A DNA stretch of 64,000 bases from Chitinophaga caeni. Its GTDB lineage: Bacteria > Bacteroidota > Bacteroidia > Chitinophagales > Chitinophagaceae. Of the stretch, positions 25,130-34,191 are shown piece after piece; the first letter of the stretch is position 1; each line of letters begins with the position of its first letter. Where the stretch lies: contig NZ_CP023777.1 in assembly GCF_002557795.1 (NCBI RefSeq), forward strand, positions 1,240,001 to 1,304,000. Direction: 5' to 3'. The notes below the pieces were generated by a model. The model saw only the letters and a program-made list of their open reading frames with translations. It did no database searches and had not been told where the DNA came from. Both the position numbers and the translations under genes were made by a program.

Positions 25130-25864
25130 ATTCTTCTTCGGATCTTCCTGTTTCTTCCCGGTAACCAGTTCAACAATATCAGGATCCGGCGCGATATTTC
25201 GCATTTGAGTTAAGATATGTCTTTGGCGGGCCGCCGTAATCCTTGCAGGTGGCACGACCGTATATTTGACCGGGTTGGGTAAACATGCCGCGATCATAGC
25301 CGCCTGTTCACGGTTAAGGGCGGCGGCGCTTTTATTATAATATGCTTTTGCCGCAGCCTCGATGCCGAAGATGGCATCGCCGGTTTGAGCAACGTTCAAG
25401 TACATCTCCAGTATTCTTTGCTTACTCCATAACTTTTCGATCATGAAAGTGAAGTAAACTTCAAGTCCTTTGCGGAACCAGCCACCATGTTGCCAAAGAA
25501 AAACGTTCTTAGCTACCTGTTGACTGATGGTACTGGCGCCGCGAATTTTTTTACTTTTTTGATTATGTTTCATGGCTTTTTCGATCGACTTGAAATCGAA
25601 GCCGTCATGATCCGGGAATAATTGATCCTCGCTGGCGATTACGGCAAGCTTCGCGTATTGAGAGATCTCATCATAATCGACCCATTTCTTTTGAAAATGT
25701 TTTTCCGTGCCCCAAGTTTCCACCCAACTAACGATTTGGGTGATGGTAATAGGAGGGTTCACCCAACGGAGTATGATAATATAAACTAAATGCGCAATAA
25801 ATAGGAATAACAGTATTTTCTTAATTCTTCGCCAAGTTCTTGGGATAATTCCTTTGAGCTTCAT
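25121..25864 (-). CDS. mtgA: Monofunctional peptidoglycan glycosyltransferase
   Basis: This 247-residue protein has one N-terminal membrane helix (LLFLFIAHLVYIIILRWV) and a GT51 domain outside the cytoplasm. It polymerises lipid II into glycan strands. The five family motifs are visible: the catalytic-Glu box VIASEDQLFPDHDGFD, RGASTISQQVAKNVFLW, then KGLEVYFTFMIEKLWSKQRILEMYLN, and the GIEAAAKAYYNKSAAALNREQAAMIAA region. There is no transpeptidase domain, so it is MtgA rather than a bifunctional PBP. The gene is convergent with, and slightly overlaps, the NadR-kinase gene. Confidence 0.94.
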   Translation of the reverse strand: MKLKGIIPRTWRRIKKILLFLFIAHLVYIIILRWVNPPITITQIVSWVETWGTEKHFQKKWVDYDEISQYAKLAVIASEDQLFPDHDGFDFKSIEKAMKHNQKSKKIRGASTISQQVAKNVFLWQHGGWFRKGLEVYFTFMIEKLWSKQRILEMYLNVAQTGDAIFGIEAAAKAYYNKSAAALNREQAAMIAACLPNPVKYTVVPPARITAARQRHILTQMRNIAPDPDIVELVTGKKQEDPKKNSK

Positions 25865-25998
25865 CCAACGAGTTTTGAATTTGCGGAAAGGTAAAAAAAA
25901 TTTACTGCCCGCGAAAAGATAGCATCGTGAAATAAGGAGAACAATGAGAAAGAAGCATTGTTAAATTAAATAGAACTATATAAATCGTAACTTCAATT

Positions 25999-26616
25999 AT
26001 GCTATTACAACTTCACCCGGACAATCCCAATCCCCGCCAGTTAAAGATGATCGTAGAGTGTTTGAAAGACGGCGGCGTGATTATTTATCCAACTGATACC
26101 GTGTACGGGATGGGTTGCGATATTTATCAACATAAAGCTATAGAAAGGGTAGCGAGGATTAAAGGCGTTGATCCGAAGAAGGCCCATTTCTCTTTTATTT
26201 GTTCTGACTTAAGCCACTTGTCTGATTATACCAAAAGTGTGGATACGCCAATTTTCAGGATGTTGAAAAAAGCCCTACCCGGCCCTTATACGTTTATCAT
26301 GCACGCGAGTAAGCAGGTGCCTAAGTTGATGAAAAATAAGCGGGATACGGTGGGTATCAGGGTACCCGATAATAAAATTTGCCATGCTATAGTGGAGGAA
26401 TTGGGAAACCCGATCATGAGTACTACCCTGCCGGTTGATGATTACATCGAGGAATATACAGACCCTGAAATTATCCACGAAAAGTTTGGCAACCAGGTCG
26501 ATATTGTGGTAGATGGGGGCGCCGGGGGGATCGTTTTCTCCACGGTAATTGATTGTACAAGTGGAGAGCCTGAGTTGGTTCGGGAAGGGGCCGGGAGTTT
26601 TGAAGCAATCACGTAA
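25999..26616 (+). CDS. Sua5/YciO/YrdC family protein, L-threonylcarbamoyladenylate synthase-like
   Basis: This 205-residue YrdC-fold protein fits the YciO-type length, without a Sua5 C-terminal domain. Motifs are GVIIYPTDTVYGMGCDIY at the ATP/substrate pocket, KAHFSFICSDLSHLSDY, the KRDTVGIRVPDNKI strand and the STTLPVDDY loop, ending with STVIDCTSGEPELVREGAG. The family makes threonylcarbamoyl-AMP for the t6A modification of tRNAs reading ANN codons. Whether this copy is the main TsaC/Sua5 or a YciO-like paralogue is not decided by sequence alone. Confidence 0.88.
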   Translation: MLLQLHPDNPNPRQLKMIVECLKDGGVIIYPTDTVYGMGCDIYQHKAIERVARIKGVDPKKAHFSFICSDLSHLSDYTKSVDTPIFRMLKKALPGPYTFIMHASKQVPKLMKNKRDTVGIRVPDNKICHAIVEELGNPIMSTTLPVDDYIEEYTDPEIIHEKFGNQVDIVVDGGAGGIVFSTVIDCTSGEPELVREGAGSFEAIT

Positions 26617-26666
26617 TCACGCATTTTTATGGATTTTGGGATTTCACAGATTTTTCGGAGGTTTTT

Positions 26667-27017
26667 ATGAAACGATTTTTTGTTGTCTTGTTTTGTAGCT
26701 TGGTTTCGTTGGCTGGTAACGCGCAGGAGAATGTGCAGGAGCCACCGTGTGATAGTTTATATGATAATTTGTATGATGGGTTTAAGGAATATTTGCAGCG
26801 TTACCACGATAAGTATAAAGAGATGACTTCTTACAGGTTAGGGAGCTTGAAAATGAAGGAAGTTTTTCTAAAGGAGGATATTGGAGGGGCTTTTTATAGA
26901 AATCATTTTGGATTTTTTTGTAAAAAAGAGTGGGAGTTGGAGCAGCAAACAAAGGTTCCGCTCCGTGTGCGGTTGGGAGGTTTAAGCATTACTGACAGGT
27001 TGGAGGGGAAGGAATAG
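26667..27017 (+). CDS. Small secreted hypothetical protein
   Basis: The 116 residues begin with a clear signal peptide (MKRFFVVLFCSLVSLAGNA, then QE). The mature protein of about 97 residues is charged, with two aromatic-rich stretches (SLYDNLYDGFKEYLQRYHD and GGAFYRNHFGFFCKKEWE) and two cysteines. No family is recognised. A GGAGG sequence 10 bases before the ATG is one of the few Shine-Dalgarno-like sites in the window. It follows the YrdC-like gene by 50 bases and may be cotranscribed. Confidence 0.65.
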   Translation: MKRFFVVLFCSLVSLAGNAQENVQEPPCDSLYDNLYDGFKEYLQRYHDKYKEMTSYRLGSLKMKEVFLKEDIGGAFYRNHFGFFCKKEWELEQQTKVPLRVRLGGLSITDRLEGKE

Positions 27018-27132
27018 AATATTTTTAGCGTTTAATCTTCATCGTTCGGGGTTTTTGCTATTTTTTAATTGAGATAACGTTACCCGATCGGGCGGGTTCT
27101 AGGATATAGAATTTTACGAAGGGGGAGCAAAC

Positions 27133-27168
27133 AAAAAAGCGTGTCAAATTTTATAGACACGCTTTTTT
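27133..27168. terminator. Bidirectional terminator
   Basis: AAAAAAGCGTGTC, 10-base loop, GACACGCTTTTTT is a 13-bp perfect stem with T-runs on both strands. It serves the rightward small secreted gene and the leftward C1 peptidase gene. Confidence 0.85.
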
Positions 27169-27196
27169 GATTGTATTAAATAACGGGTTACCCGGA

Positions 27197-28342
27197 TTAT
27201 TTTATCCCCATTTTCTTCGCGATAGCAGCAGGGATTGCTTTTTTATTTACCATGAAACAGGTGGTTTTATATGCGAAGTATGGAACAGATGCATAGAAAT
27301 AACCGCCGCAATCATTGGTTTCACCCCAGGAGTTTTTCACTTTGAAGAACAGGTCACCATTTTGATCTTTTACGATACCGGTGATATGCATACCATGATC
27401 ATCTTGTGTTTCGTAATTATCGAAAGCTTCCTGGCGCATTTCTTGCGTAATTTTCTTTTCTTTTACCGGGTTGATGAAGGCATCTTTACGTTCAGCCTCG
27501 GTCATGTCGCTGAAATCTTTTTCAGGAACGATTGCTAAGCCATCCCTGTAATTGAAACCTTTCTCACTTACATCCGCAGCCCAAGCCAAGGTGTAACCAT
27601 CAGTTACAGCATCTTCCGCGATTTTCACGAATTCATCGATCGGCACGTTGTAAACTTTTTCCCAGTTCCAGTTATCAGGAACTTCCAACACGAATTTGCT
27701 ATAAAAAGGATGGTGATTAAAAGAGGAAATAATCACGTAATCGTTCGGATCGATACCGAGGTATTGAGCGAAAGATTGCGGGGTATATTGTTTACCATTG
27801 TATTCAAACGTTTTTGGCGCATCACCCATGTAAGCGTCCAATGTACCTTCAATGGCTTTTGTCCAGCTAGGGTTCAGATGTTTGGCTTCACCTAAAGGTT
27901 TTACCATCCCTTCTAACACGCTCACCATTTCGGCATGGTTATAAACTTTATCGCGGTTGCCATCGTACACGCTCTGCGGCACCATACCAAACTCGCGTAA
28001 ACAAAGAAGGTCATCGGGGAATCCACCACCTTCAGCGAAGTTGGATTTACCGTGCATACGAACATAGTTAGCCGCTTTCATTGGGTACATCCTGCGAACC
28101 ACGAACATTTCGCTTAAATCGACACTTTTATTTTTGTCTTTCCTCAAAACTTCGGATTCAAAGAAAGAAAGACCGGAGAAGCTCCAGCAGGTTCCTGTTC
28201 TACCTTGGTTTTGGATTCCGGTAGCGTTGGCATCGTTAATTACAGAGAACTTATAATTACTACCTGTTTTGTTTGTAACCGTAGATTGTGCAAATACACC
28301 GAGGCTGCAAAGCATGGCAGCGCTCAACAACAATTTCTTCAT
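27197..28342 (-). CDS. C1 family cysteine peptidase (bleomycin hydrolase/PepC type), secreted
   Basis: This 381-residue papain-superfamily peptidase resembles C1B aminopeptidase C. A signal peptide (KLLLSAAMLCSLGVFAQS) sets it in the periplasm or outside. The catalytic residues are visible: Cys52 in NQGRTGTCWSFS with the preceding oxyanion Gln, His in DDHGMHITGI (~323), and Asn in VKNSWGE (~344). The large insertion between Cys and His is typical of the bleomycin-hydrolase branch. Cytosolic relatives trim peptides; the exported form is common in Bacteroidota. Flanked by its own bidirectional terminator. Confidence 0.92.
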   Translation of the reverse strand: MKKLLLSAAMLCSLGVFAQSTVTNKTGSNYKFSVINDANATGIQNQGRTGTCWSFSGLSFFESEVLRKDKNKSVDLSEMFVVRRMYPMKAANYVRMHGKSNFAEGGGFPDDLLCLREFGMVPQSVYDGNRDKVYNHAEMVSVLEGMVKPLGEAKHLNPSWTKAIEGTLDAYMGDAPKTFEYNGKQYTPQSFAQYLGIDPNDYVIISSFNHHPFYSKFVLEVPDNWNWEKVYNVPIDEFVKIAEDAVTDGYTLAWAADVSEKGFNYRDGLAIVPEKDFSDMTEAERKDAFINPVKEKKITQEMRQEAFDNYETQDDHGMHITGIVKDQNGDLFFKVKNSWGETNDCGGYFYASVPYFAYKTTCFMVNKKAIPAAIAKKMGIK

Positions 28343-28447
28343 ATATCTTTTAAGTTAAGAAAACTAGAAAAACCAAAAATAAGGAAACATGACTAATTCG
28401 GGGTTGTTAAAATGGGATAAACGGAAAGATTAGATGGTAATATTTGT

Positions 28448-28978
28448 TTATTTATTGCGCGATTCATACGCATTCCTGGTGATCTCCCATTTCCATAGGG
28501 TATCCTTACCGGGAGTGTCGATATTCCCGGCAAACTGCATCCCGTTTTTTTGAAGCACCTTTACGGATGAATCGTATTCCTCCAAAGTATGCGCTACCAC
28601 CTTGTGGATGTATTGATGGTGGAAGGCAAAACGAATGAATGCCCCGACCATTTCGGTGGCATAACCTTGTTCACGGTACTCTTCGGCAATTTCGTAGCCG
28701 ATTTCTACCGTACCATTCTTATCCGGTTTACCTTTAAATCCACCTGTTCCGATTAATTTATTATCAGCTTTGTGTATAATCAAATAAAAGAACCATCCTA
28801 GCATGGAGGGATCATTTTTTAATTTATCATAGGCGATAATGATCATTTCCGGGAACTCCGTCCACCCACTTGGAACCGTCACGCCAAGAGCTTTTGAAAG
28901 CGCTTCATTTCCATGTAAACTTGCTTCAAAGTGTTGCAAAGTACATGGCACTAGTTGTAACCTCGCAGTTTCGATCAT
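28448..28978 (-). CDS. GNAT family N-acetyltransferase (RimJ/RimL-like)
   Basis: This 176-residue protein begins MIETARLQLVPCTLQHFEA, the typical first strand of RimJ/RimL-like acetyltransferases. It has LIGTGGFKGKPDKNGTVEIGYEI, the acetyl-CoA motif YREQGYATEMVGAFIRFAF, and KVVAHTLEEYDSSVKVLQKNGM. Proteins of this branch acetylate amino-terminal residues or small molecules; the acceptor cannot be told. It is a single gene between the C1 peptidase and polA, all on the minus strand, with gaps of about 105 bases on each side. Confidence 0.88.
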   Translation of the reverse strand: MIETARLQLVPCTLQHFEASLHGNEALSKALGVTVPSGWTEFPEMIIIAYDKLKNDPSMLGWFFYLIIHKADNKLIGTGGFKGKPDKNGTVEIGYEIAEEYREQGYATEMVGAFIRFAFHHQYIHKVVAHTLEEYDSSVKVLQKNGMQFAGNIDTPGKDTLWKWEITRNAYESRNK

Positions 28979-29083
28979 GACTGAAAACTAATAAAGGGAA
29001 TTGGTAAATCCAAGCAGGAAACATTGATATGTAATGTTTAGCAGGAAATGCAAAACTACAGGCTGAAAAAATTTATTATTTGG

Positions 29084-31897
29084 TTAATGGGCCTCCAACC
29101 AGTTATTCCCCGAACCTAGCTCTGCTTCGATCGGCACATCGATTTCCATCGCGTTTTTCATATGCTCGATAATTAGCGGTTTGAGTTTTTCGAGTTCCGG
29201 CTTATACACATCAAAGATCAACTCATCATGTACTTGCAGTATCATCTTGGATTGGAATCCTGCTGATTGCATAGCTTTATGAATCGAGATCATGGCAAGT
29301 TTAATCATATCTGCTGCTGTACCCTGGATCGGCATGTTAATGGCGTTGCGTTCTGCAAAGCCCCGAACCACGGCATTGGATGAATTAATGTCTTTTAACC
29401 AGCGTTTACGACCCAGCATGGTTTGTACATAGCCATGCTCTTTTGCAAACGCTACCTGGTCTTGCATGTACTGCTTAATTGCCGGATATTGGATGAAATA
29501 ATTATCGATGAGCCCCTTGGCTTCTGTTCTTGAAATTCCGAGGTTTTCTGATAGCCCGAAAGCGCTCACACCGTATATAATACCGAAGTTCACACTTTTA
29601 GCATTCCGGCGCATATCGGGACTTACCTCTGAAATTTCAACGCCGTAAACCTTAGCAGCCGTGGCCGTATGGATGTCGGTTCCGGAGCGGAAGGCCGCCA
29701 GCATATTTTCATCTTTACTGATAGCCGCGATAATCCGCAATTCAATTTGGGAGTAATCAGCCGATACCAAGATGTGTTCTGCATCCCTCGGAACGAAAGC
29801 CTTCCTGACCTCACGTCCCCGCTCGGTGCGGATCGGGATATTTTGCAGGTTCGGATTATTGGAACTCAATCGCCCGGTCACTGCCACAGCCTGGTTGTAA
29901 GACGTATGTATTCTTCCCGTGCGCGGATTAATCATCGTGGGAAGCGCATCCACGTAAGTAGATTTCAATTTGGTTAGTTCCCGGAACACCAGGATATCTT
30001 CCACGATTTTATGTTTTGATGCGAGTTTTTGGAGGATGTCCTCACCGGTAGCATATTGTCCTGTTTTAGTTTTCTTTGCTTTCGGATCTAATTGTAATTT
30101 TTCGAACAGCACTTCCCCTAATTGTTTAGGAGAAGCCAGGTTGAATCGAACACCAGCCTGTTCGTAAACACTTTCTTCCGCCCGTTTGATTTCTGCTTGT
30201 AACTCGTTAGAATAATCGGATAAAGTCTGTTTATCGATGGCCACACCCTCATATTCCATATCCGTCAGCACTTTAACCAGGGGATTTTCGATTTCGTAGA
30301 ATACCTTGCTCACTTCACGTTCGGCTACGATAGGGGCGAATTTATGTTTTAATTGAAGCGTGATATCAGCATCTTCAGCAGCATAATCTTTTACTTTTTC
30401 CACGGGAACATCGCGCATATTGCCTTGGTTTTTGCCCTTTTTGCCAATCAGTGTTTCTATCGAAACCGGTTCGTAGCCCAGGTATTGGGCGCTGAGCAAA
30501 TCCATGCCACGCCTGCCTTCCGGTTCAATAAGGTAATGTGCCAACATCGTATCAAAAATACTGCCCTTGATAGCGATATCATACCATTTCAGCACGATTA
30601 AATCGTATTTAAGATTCTGCCCTATAAAAATAATATTTTCCTTATCGAATAAGGGTTTGAAGGTGTGCAAAATCTCCAGCGCGCCTTCCCGGTTAGGTGG
30701 AACAGGCACATAATAGGCCGTGCCGGGAGTATAGGAAAAGCTCATTCCGACTAATTCCACATTATTCGCATCGGTACCAGTAGTTTCGGTATCGAAGCAG
30801 ATCTCATCTTGTTCCAGGAGCTGTTGTAATAGCGTTAAATGCTCTTCGGGCGTACCTGCGAGAATATAATTATGCGGCGTATTTTCGATGTTCTTATCTG
30901 CGACCAACCCGACCTGCTCGGTAGCGGGTGCGAGTGTTGCTGCTTTAGGCGTATTTTTTTGTTCAACCGGAGCGCTAAACAGATCTTGTTGCACTGCCAC
31001 GGCAGACTGCGTAGCATCCTGGTATAATTCGCCCAAGATCCTTTTACCGAGAGTACGGAATTCCAGCTCGGCAAATATTTCTGCCAAAGCAGCGGGGTTC
31101 ATCGGTTTAATGCCGAAGTTTTCCTCGTGAAACTCAACGGGAACATCCGTGATGATGGTAGCTAATTTCTTGGATAAAACAGCGCTATCCGCCCCGGCCT
31201 TAATTTTTTCACCCATTTTTCCCTTGATATTGTCGGCATTGGCAATTACATTTTCAAGGGTGTCATACTCGGCTAATAACTTCATCGCCGTTTTTTCACC
31301 GACGCCCGGTATCCCGGGGATGTTATCCACGGCATCGCCCATCAGCCCCAGGATGTCAATGACTTGGTCGACGCGTTTTATTTGCCATTTTTCGCATACC
31401 TCTTTCGGACCCAGGATTTCTTCTTTACCGCCACCGGCAGGGGGTTTATAAATAAAGATATTATCCCGCACCAATTGTCCGTAGTCCTTATCAGGCGTCA
31501 CCATATATACCTCGTAACCTGCATCGGCGGCTTGCCAAGCCAGCGTGCCGATTACATCATCCGCCTCGTATCCGTCCACTTCCATCACGGGAATATTAAA
31601 ACCTTCAATGATTCTTTTGATATCAGGTAGCGCCTCGATCAAATCTTCTGGAGCATCTTCACGGTTGGCTTTATAGTCTTCAAAATCGGTATGTCTTTCA
31701 GTAGGAGCATGCGTATCGAATGCCACGGCCATATGGCTAGGCTTTTCTTTATTGATTAATTCAAATAAAGTATTGGTGAAACCAAACTGGGCATTGGTGT
31801 TTCTGCCTTTGCTGGTAATGCGTGGGTTGCGCAAAAGGGCATAGTACGCGCGGTACACCAAAGCCATGGCATCTAATAAGAATAATTTTTTACTCAT
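29084..31897 (-). CDS. polA: DNA polymerase I
   Basis: The protein has 937 residues, the usual length for the group. The N-terminal 5'-3' exonuclease/flap domain (residues ~1-290) contains VAFDTHAPTERH, VMEVDGYEADDVIG and GLMGDAVDNIPGIPGVGEKTA. The 3'-5' proofreading domain keeps the acidic pair in CFDTETTGTDAN and later YAAEDADITLQL, so proofreading is probably active. The family A polymerase domain carries VSADYSQIELRIIAAIS, RRNAKSVNFGIIYG and the VHDELIFD catalytic motif. It fills gaps and removes RNA primers in repair and lagging-strand synthesis. Confidence 0.97.
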   Translation of the reverse strand: MSKKLFLLDAMALVYRAYYALLRNPRITSKGRNTNAQFGFTNTLFELINKEKPSHMAVAFDTHAPTERHTDFEDYKANREDAPEDLIEALPDIKRIIEGFNIPVMEVDGYEADDVIGTLAWQAADAGYEVYMVTPDKDYGQLVRDNIFIYKPPAGGGKEEILGPKEVCEKWQIKRVDQVIDILGLMGDAVDNIPGIPGVGEKTAMKLLAEYDTLENVIANADNIKGKMGEKIKAGADSAVLSKKLATIITDVPVEFHEENFGIKPMNPAALAEIFAELEFRTLGKRILGELYQDATQSAVAVQQDLFSAPVEQKNTPKAATLAPATEQVGLVADKNIENTPHNYILAGTPEEHLTLLQQLLEQDEICFDTETTGTDANNVELVGMSFSYTPGTAYYVPVPPNREGALEILHTFKPLFDKENIIFIGQNLKYDLIVLKWYDIAIKGSIFDTMLAHYLIEPEGRRGMDLLSAQYLGYEPVSIETLIGKKGKNQGNMRDVPVEKVKDYAAEDADITLQLKHKFAPIVAEREVSKVFYEIENPLVKVLTDMEYEGVAIDKQTLSDYSNELQAEIKRAEESVYEQAGVRFNLASPKQLGEVLFEKLQLDPKAKKTKTGQYATGEDILQKLASKHKIVEDILVFRELTKLKSTYVDALPTMINPRTGRIHTSYNQAVAVTGRLSSNNPNLQNIPIRTERGREVRKAFVPRDAEHILVSADYSQIELRIIAAISKDENMLAAFRSGTDIHTATAAKVYGVEISEVSPDMRRNAKSVNFGIIYGVSAFGLSENLGISRTEAKGLIDNYFIQYPAIKQYMQDQVAFAKEHGYVQTMLGRKRWLKDINSSNAVVRGFAERNAINMPIQGTAADMIKLAMISIHKAMQSAGFQSKMILQVHDELIFDVYKPELEKLKPLIIEHMKNAMEIDVPIEAELGSGNNWLEAH

Positions 31898-31997
31898 GAG
31901 GTAAAAATACGTAGAAAAGTATTTTCGCCTGCATCAATTACAAATTTCCCGCTTAAGGCTATCTTATTAGGGCACAAAAACTTAGTACCTTTACGGG

Positions 31998-32348
31998 ATG
32001 AAGAAGATGTATTATTTATCCACATGCGGCACTTGTAAAAAAATTATCGAGAAAGTAGGGGCTACCGAAAAGGGCGTCACTTTGCAAGACATTAAAAAAG
32101 ATCCTATTACAGATGCCCAGTTGAAGGAAATGCATAATTTAGCCGGAAGTTACGAGGCATTATTCAGCCGCCGCTCCCAGAAGTACAGGCCGATGGGCTT
32201 ACACGAGAAAGAATTGACCGAAAAAGATTACCATGACCTGATCTTACAGGAATATTCATTCCTGAAGCGACCGGTTACAATCGTGGGCAAGAAAATTTTT
32301 ATCGGCAATGATGCCAAGAGCGTGGAAGCGTTGGAAAAAGCATTATAG
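31998..32348 (+). CDS. ArsC/Spx-family protein
   Basis: This 116-residue thioredoxin-fold protein of the arsenate reductase/Spx family has the redox motif CGTC at residues 10-13 (MYYLSTCGTCKKI). KDPITDAQLKEM, LFSRRSQKYR, and the C-terminal RPVTIVGKKIFIGNDAKSVEAL segment are normal for the family. It could be a glutaredoxin-linked arsenate reductase or a regulatory Spx/YffB-like protein. No arsenic-resistance genes are near, so a housekeeping role is likelier. A TACCTTTA box lies just upstream of the ATG. It is convergent with the glycosyltransferase gene, 3 bases away. Confidence 0.85.
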   Translation: MKKMYYLSTCGTCKKIIEKVGATEKGVTLQDIKKDPITDAQLKEMHNLAGSYEALFSRRSQKYRPMGLHEKELTEKDYHDLILQEYSFLKRPVTIVGKKIFIGNDAKSVEALEKAL

Positions 32349-32351
32349 TTC

Positions 32352-33476
32352 TCAAGCCTGAACTTGCTTCTTTTCTTGTTGTAAACTATCTACGAACTCT
32401 TTTACGACCGCCTTGTAGGCGTACATATCGCCATTATCTTTATAAGACTTGAAAGGGAATGTGGCCGCGGCTTTTAGCGCTTCTGCCAAGATAAATTTTT
32501 GTTGAGGGATACAGTAACTGTATCCTTTTTTCATGAAGTAATCGCCGAGATATTCCTGTTCCGATTGGCCGGGAGTGGGAATGAGAACCGATTTTTTATC
32601 CAGTTTAGCAAGATCCATTAAAGTAGTATAACCGGTGCGGCTGATTACCAGGTCTGAAGCTATCATGGCTTCATTGAGTGATTTAGAGTCGAGGTGATTT
32701 ACATGGATGATGCCCGGCGCGATTTCATTTTTAAATGGTTGCCCAGGTAAACCGCTGACGATCAATGCTTTGATAGGAAGAGATTTGATCTGTTCCAGGA
32801 TCATCGATTCCAAGTTGGAACGTTGCGGTTCCGGGCCGGAAATTAATGCCAACACATCGTATTTTTTCTCTATACCCGGTATCGGTTCGAACCTGGAAAG
32901 GCAGCCCAAGTACTTGGTATGTTCCGGTAATTTTTTGGGATGACCTAGTTCTCCGGAAAGATTATTATCTCCTTGAAAATCAGGAACCCAACATTCATCA
33001 TATTTATTTATATATGAATAATTGATGCTTTGCAGCCAATTTTCAACAGGTTTGCCGAAAGGAGTCTTGATCAATAATTGATGGGAAATAAAAACCGATT
33101 TGATACCAGGGTGGTGCAACCCGAAACGATTATCAGAGATAACGGCATCAATTTTATATTCTTTAACGATCTCTCTTAGCCAGTTATTCTCATAAGTCAC
33201 CGACTTATATATTTTAGGAATTTGTTGTATGATCTTCGGTCCGAAGAAAAGACCTTTTTGAGCATATTGAATCCGGTAACCGGGTAAGGGCAGCATGGTT
33301 AATCCGGGGAACTCCTGGTGAAGTAAAGCGGCATGTTTGCCTTCGGCGGCAATAATCACCTCGCAGCCGGCGTTTAATAATTCATAAATCAGGGGAATGT
33401 CGCGCGTAGCGTGGCCTAAGCCCCAATCAAGAGGAACGATTAAAATTTTTTTCGGTACTTGCGGAGATGTTGACAA
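32352..33476 (-). CDS. GT-B glycosyltransferase (family 28/MurG-like C-terminal domain)
   Basis: This 374-residue cytoplasmic protein has the two-Rossmann GT-B layout. The N-terminal acceptor half has KKILIVPLDWGLGHATRDIP, a MurG-like glycine/His loop, and IDAVISDNRFGLHHPG. The C-terminal half has LIVSGLPGQP, IHVNHLDSKSLNEAM and the nucleotide-sugar site segment DLVISRTGYTTLMDLA, then SVLIPTPGQSEQEYLG. The family transfers sugars from UDP-sugars to lipids or other acceptors; donor and acceptor are unknown. It is followed by a very short lipoprotein gene on the opposite strand. Confidence 0.85.
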   Translation of the reverse strand: MSTSPQVPKKILIVPLDWGLGHATRDIPLIYELLNAGCEVIIAAEGKHAALLHQEFPGLTMLPLPGYRIQYAQKGLFFGPKIIQQIPKIYKSVTYENNWLREIVKEYKIDAVISDNRFGLHHPGIKSVFISHQLLIKTPFGKPVENWLQSINYSYINKYDECWVPDFQGDNNLSGELGHPKKLPEHTKYLGCLSRFEPIPGIEKKYDVLALISGPEPQRSNLESMILEQIKSLPIKALIVSGLPGQPFKNEIAPGIIHVNHLDSKSLNEAMIASDLVISRTGYTTLMDLAKLDKKSVLIPTPGQSEQEYLGDYFMKKGYSYCIPQQKFILAEALKAAATFPFKSYKDNGDMYAYKAVVKEFVDSLQQEKKQVQA

Positions 33477-33588
33477 AAAAATAAATTTTTATTTGCGAAA
33501 ATAGTTTAATTTAGAATTGACCATTGTTAAGAAAAGGTAAACTCTCCCAGGACTGGCTATTAAGTAAACGGACGAAATAAGATAAAAT

Positions 33589-33711
33589 ATGAAGAAATTA
33601 TTATGGATCATAGCCCTGCTGATTGGTACGAGTATTTTATTTCAGAGTTGTGGTGTTTTTAAAAAGAACGATTGTGGATGCCCAACAATGAACAAGCGTA
33701 AAATGCATTAA
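33589..33711 (+). CDS. 40-residue lipoprotein
   Basis: An ATG at 33589 opens a 40-residue frame ending in TAA at 33711. The first 21 residues are an ideal lipoprotein signal: MKKLL, then a hydrophobic stretch and the box FQSC. The mature peptide is only about 20 residues (CGVFKKNDCGCPTMNKRK plus MH), with the cysteine-rich CDCGCP-like pattern often seen in tiny Bacteroidota lipoproteins. It is short but the signal is too regular to be chance. No function is known. Upstream lies a 112-base gap, divergent from the glycosyltransferase gene. Confidence 0.7.
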   Translation: MKKLLWIIALLIGTSILFQSCGVFKKNDCGCPTMNKRKMH

Positions 33712-33812
33712 TCGAAGCAGGCACAAATTATTTGCTACCTATACCTAAGATCACCTATTGATGTCAGCTTTAAAAAAGATTACCATTAAGAGAACTTTCA
33801 AATTTTACGTAC

Positions 33813-34061
33813 ATGAAGCCTGTAGAAAGAGATTTATTAATCTTGCTACATGAAGACCGATACAATGAGCAGCAAATCCAACTCGAAGTGAAGCAAATCA
33901 GCGAAATGCTTACACTGGTAGAAACTATGGAGTTTATTGCCTCCGCTACCGAATTAGCTGACTGCAACAAACGTAGGGTTACTAGTAAGCGCAATTTGTT
34001 GGAAAAGGTTTTCAAAAGAAAAGCACCGAAACCATTTGAATTTATTGTTCATAAGAACTAG
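33813..34061 (+). CDS. Small hypothetical protein
   Basis: These 82 charged residues have no signal peptide. The N-terminal half looks like an amphipathic helix pair (RDLLILLHEDRYNEQQIQLE, then QISEMLTLVETMEFI); the C-terminal part is basic (KRRVTSKRNLLEKVFKRKAP). No family is recognised. Composition is more protein-like than the overlapping frame on the opposite strand. A hairpin 20 bases after the stop (34080-34113) would fit the end of a transcript. Confidence is moderate because no homology is evident. Confidence 0.45.
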   Translation: MKPVERDLLILLHEDRYNEQQIQLEVKQISEMLTLVETMEFIASATELADCNKRRVTSKRNLLEKVFKRKAPKPFEFIVHKN

Positions 34062-34079
34062 TTATTCAGAGTAATTACA

Positions 34080-34113
34080 TTTTCTTGATACACAAATTTT
34101 GGTATCAAGAAAA
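34080..34113. other. Perfect 11-bp hairpin
   Basis: TTTCTTGATAC, 10 bases, GTATCAAGAAA. No T-run follows on either strand, so it may be a transcript-end hairpin or a regulatory site ahead of the arginase-like gene, rather than a standard terminator. Confidence 0.4.
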
Positions 34114-34191
34114 ATTTATTGTCATCTCTCCTTGTTATATCCAATTGTAAAATTCTTGTTGTAGGTTTGCTTCAAACAAACCTTCGTCCTG

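Noticed and set aside
31998..32348. Arsenic resistance gene
   Set aside because: Only the ArsC/Spx fold is present; no arsB, acr3, arsR or other resistance genes adjoin it.
33770..34015. 81-codon ORF opposite the 82-residue hypothetical gene
   Set aside because: Serine/isoleucine-rich composition typical of the reverse strand; the plus-strand frame is more protein-like.
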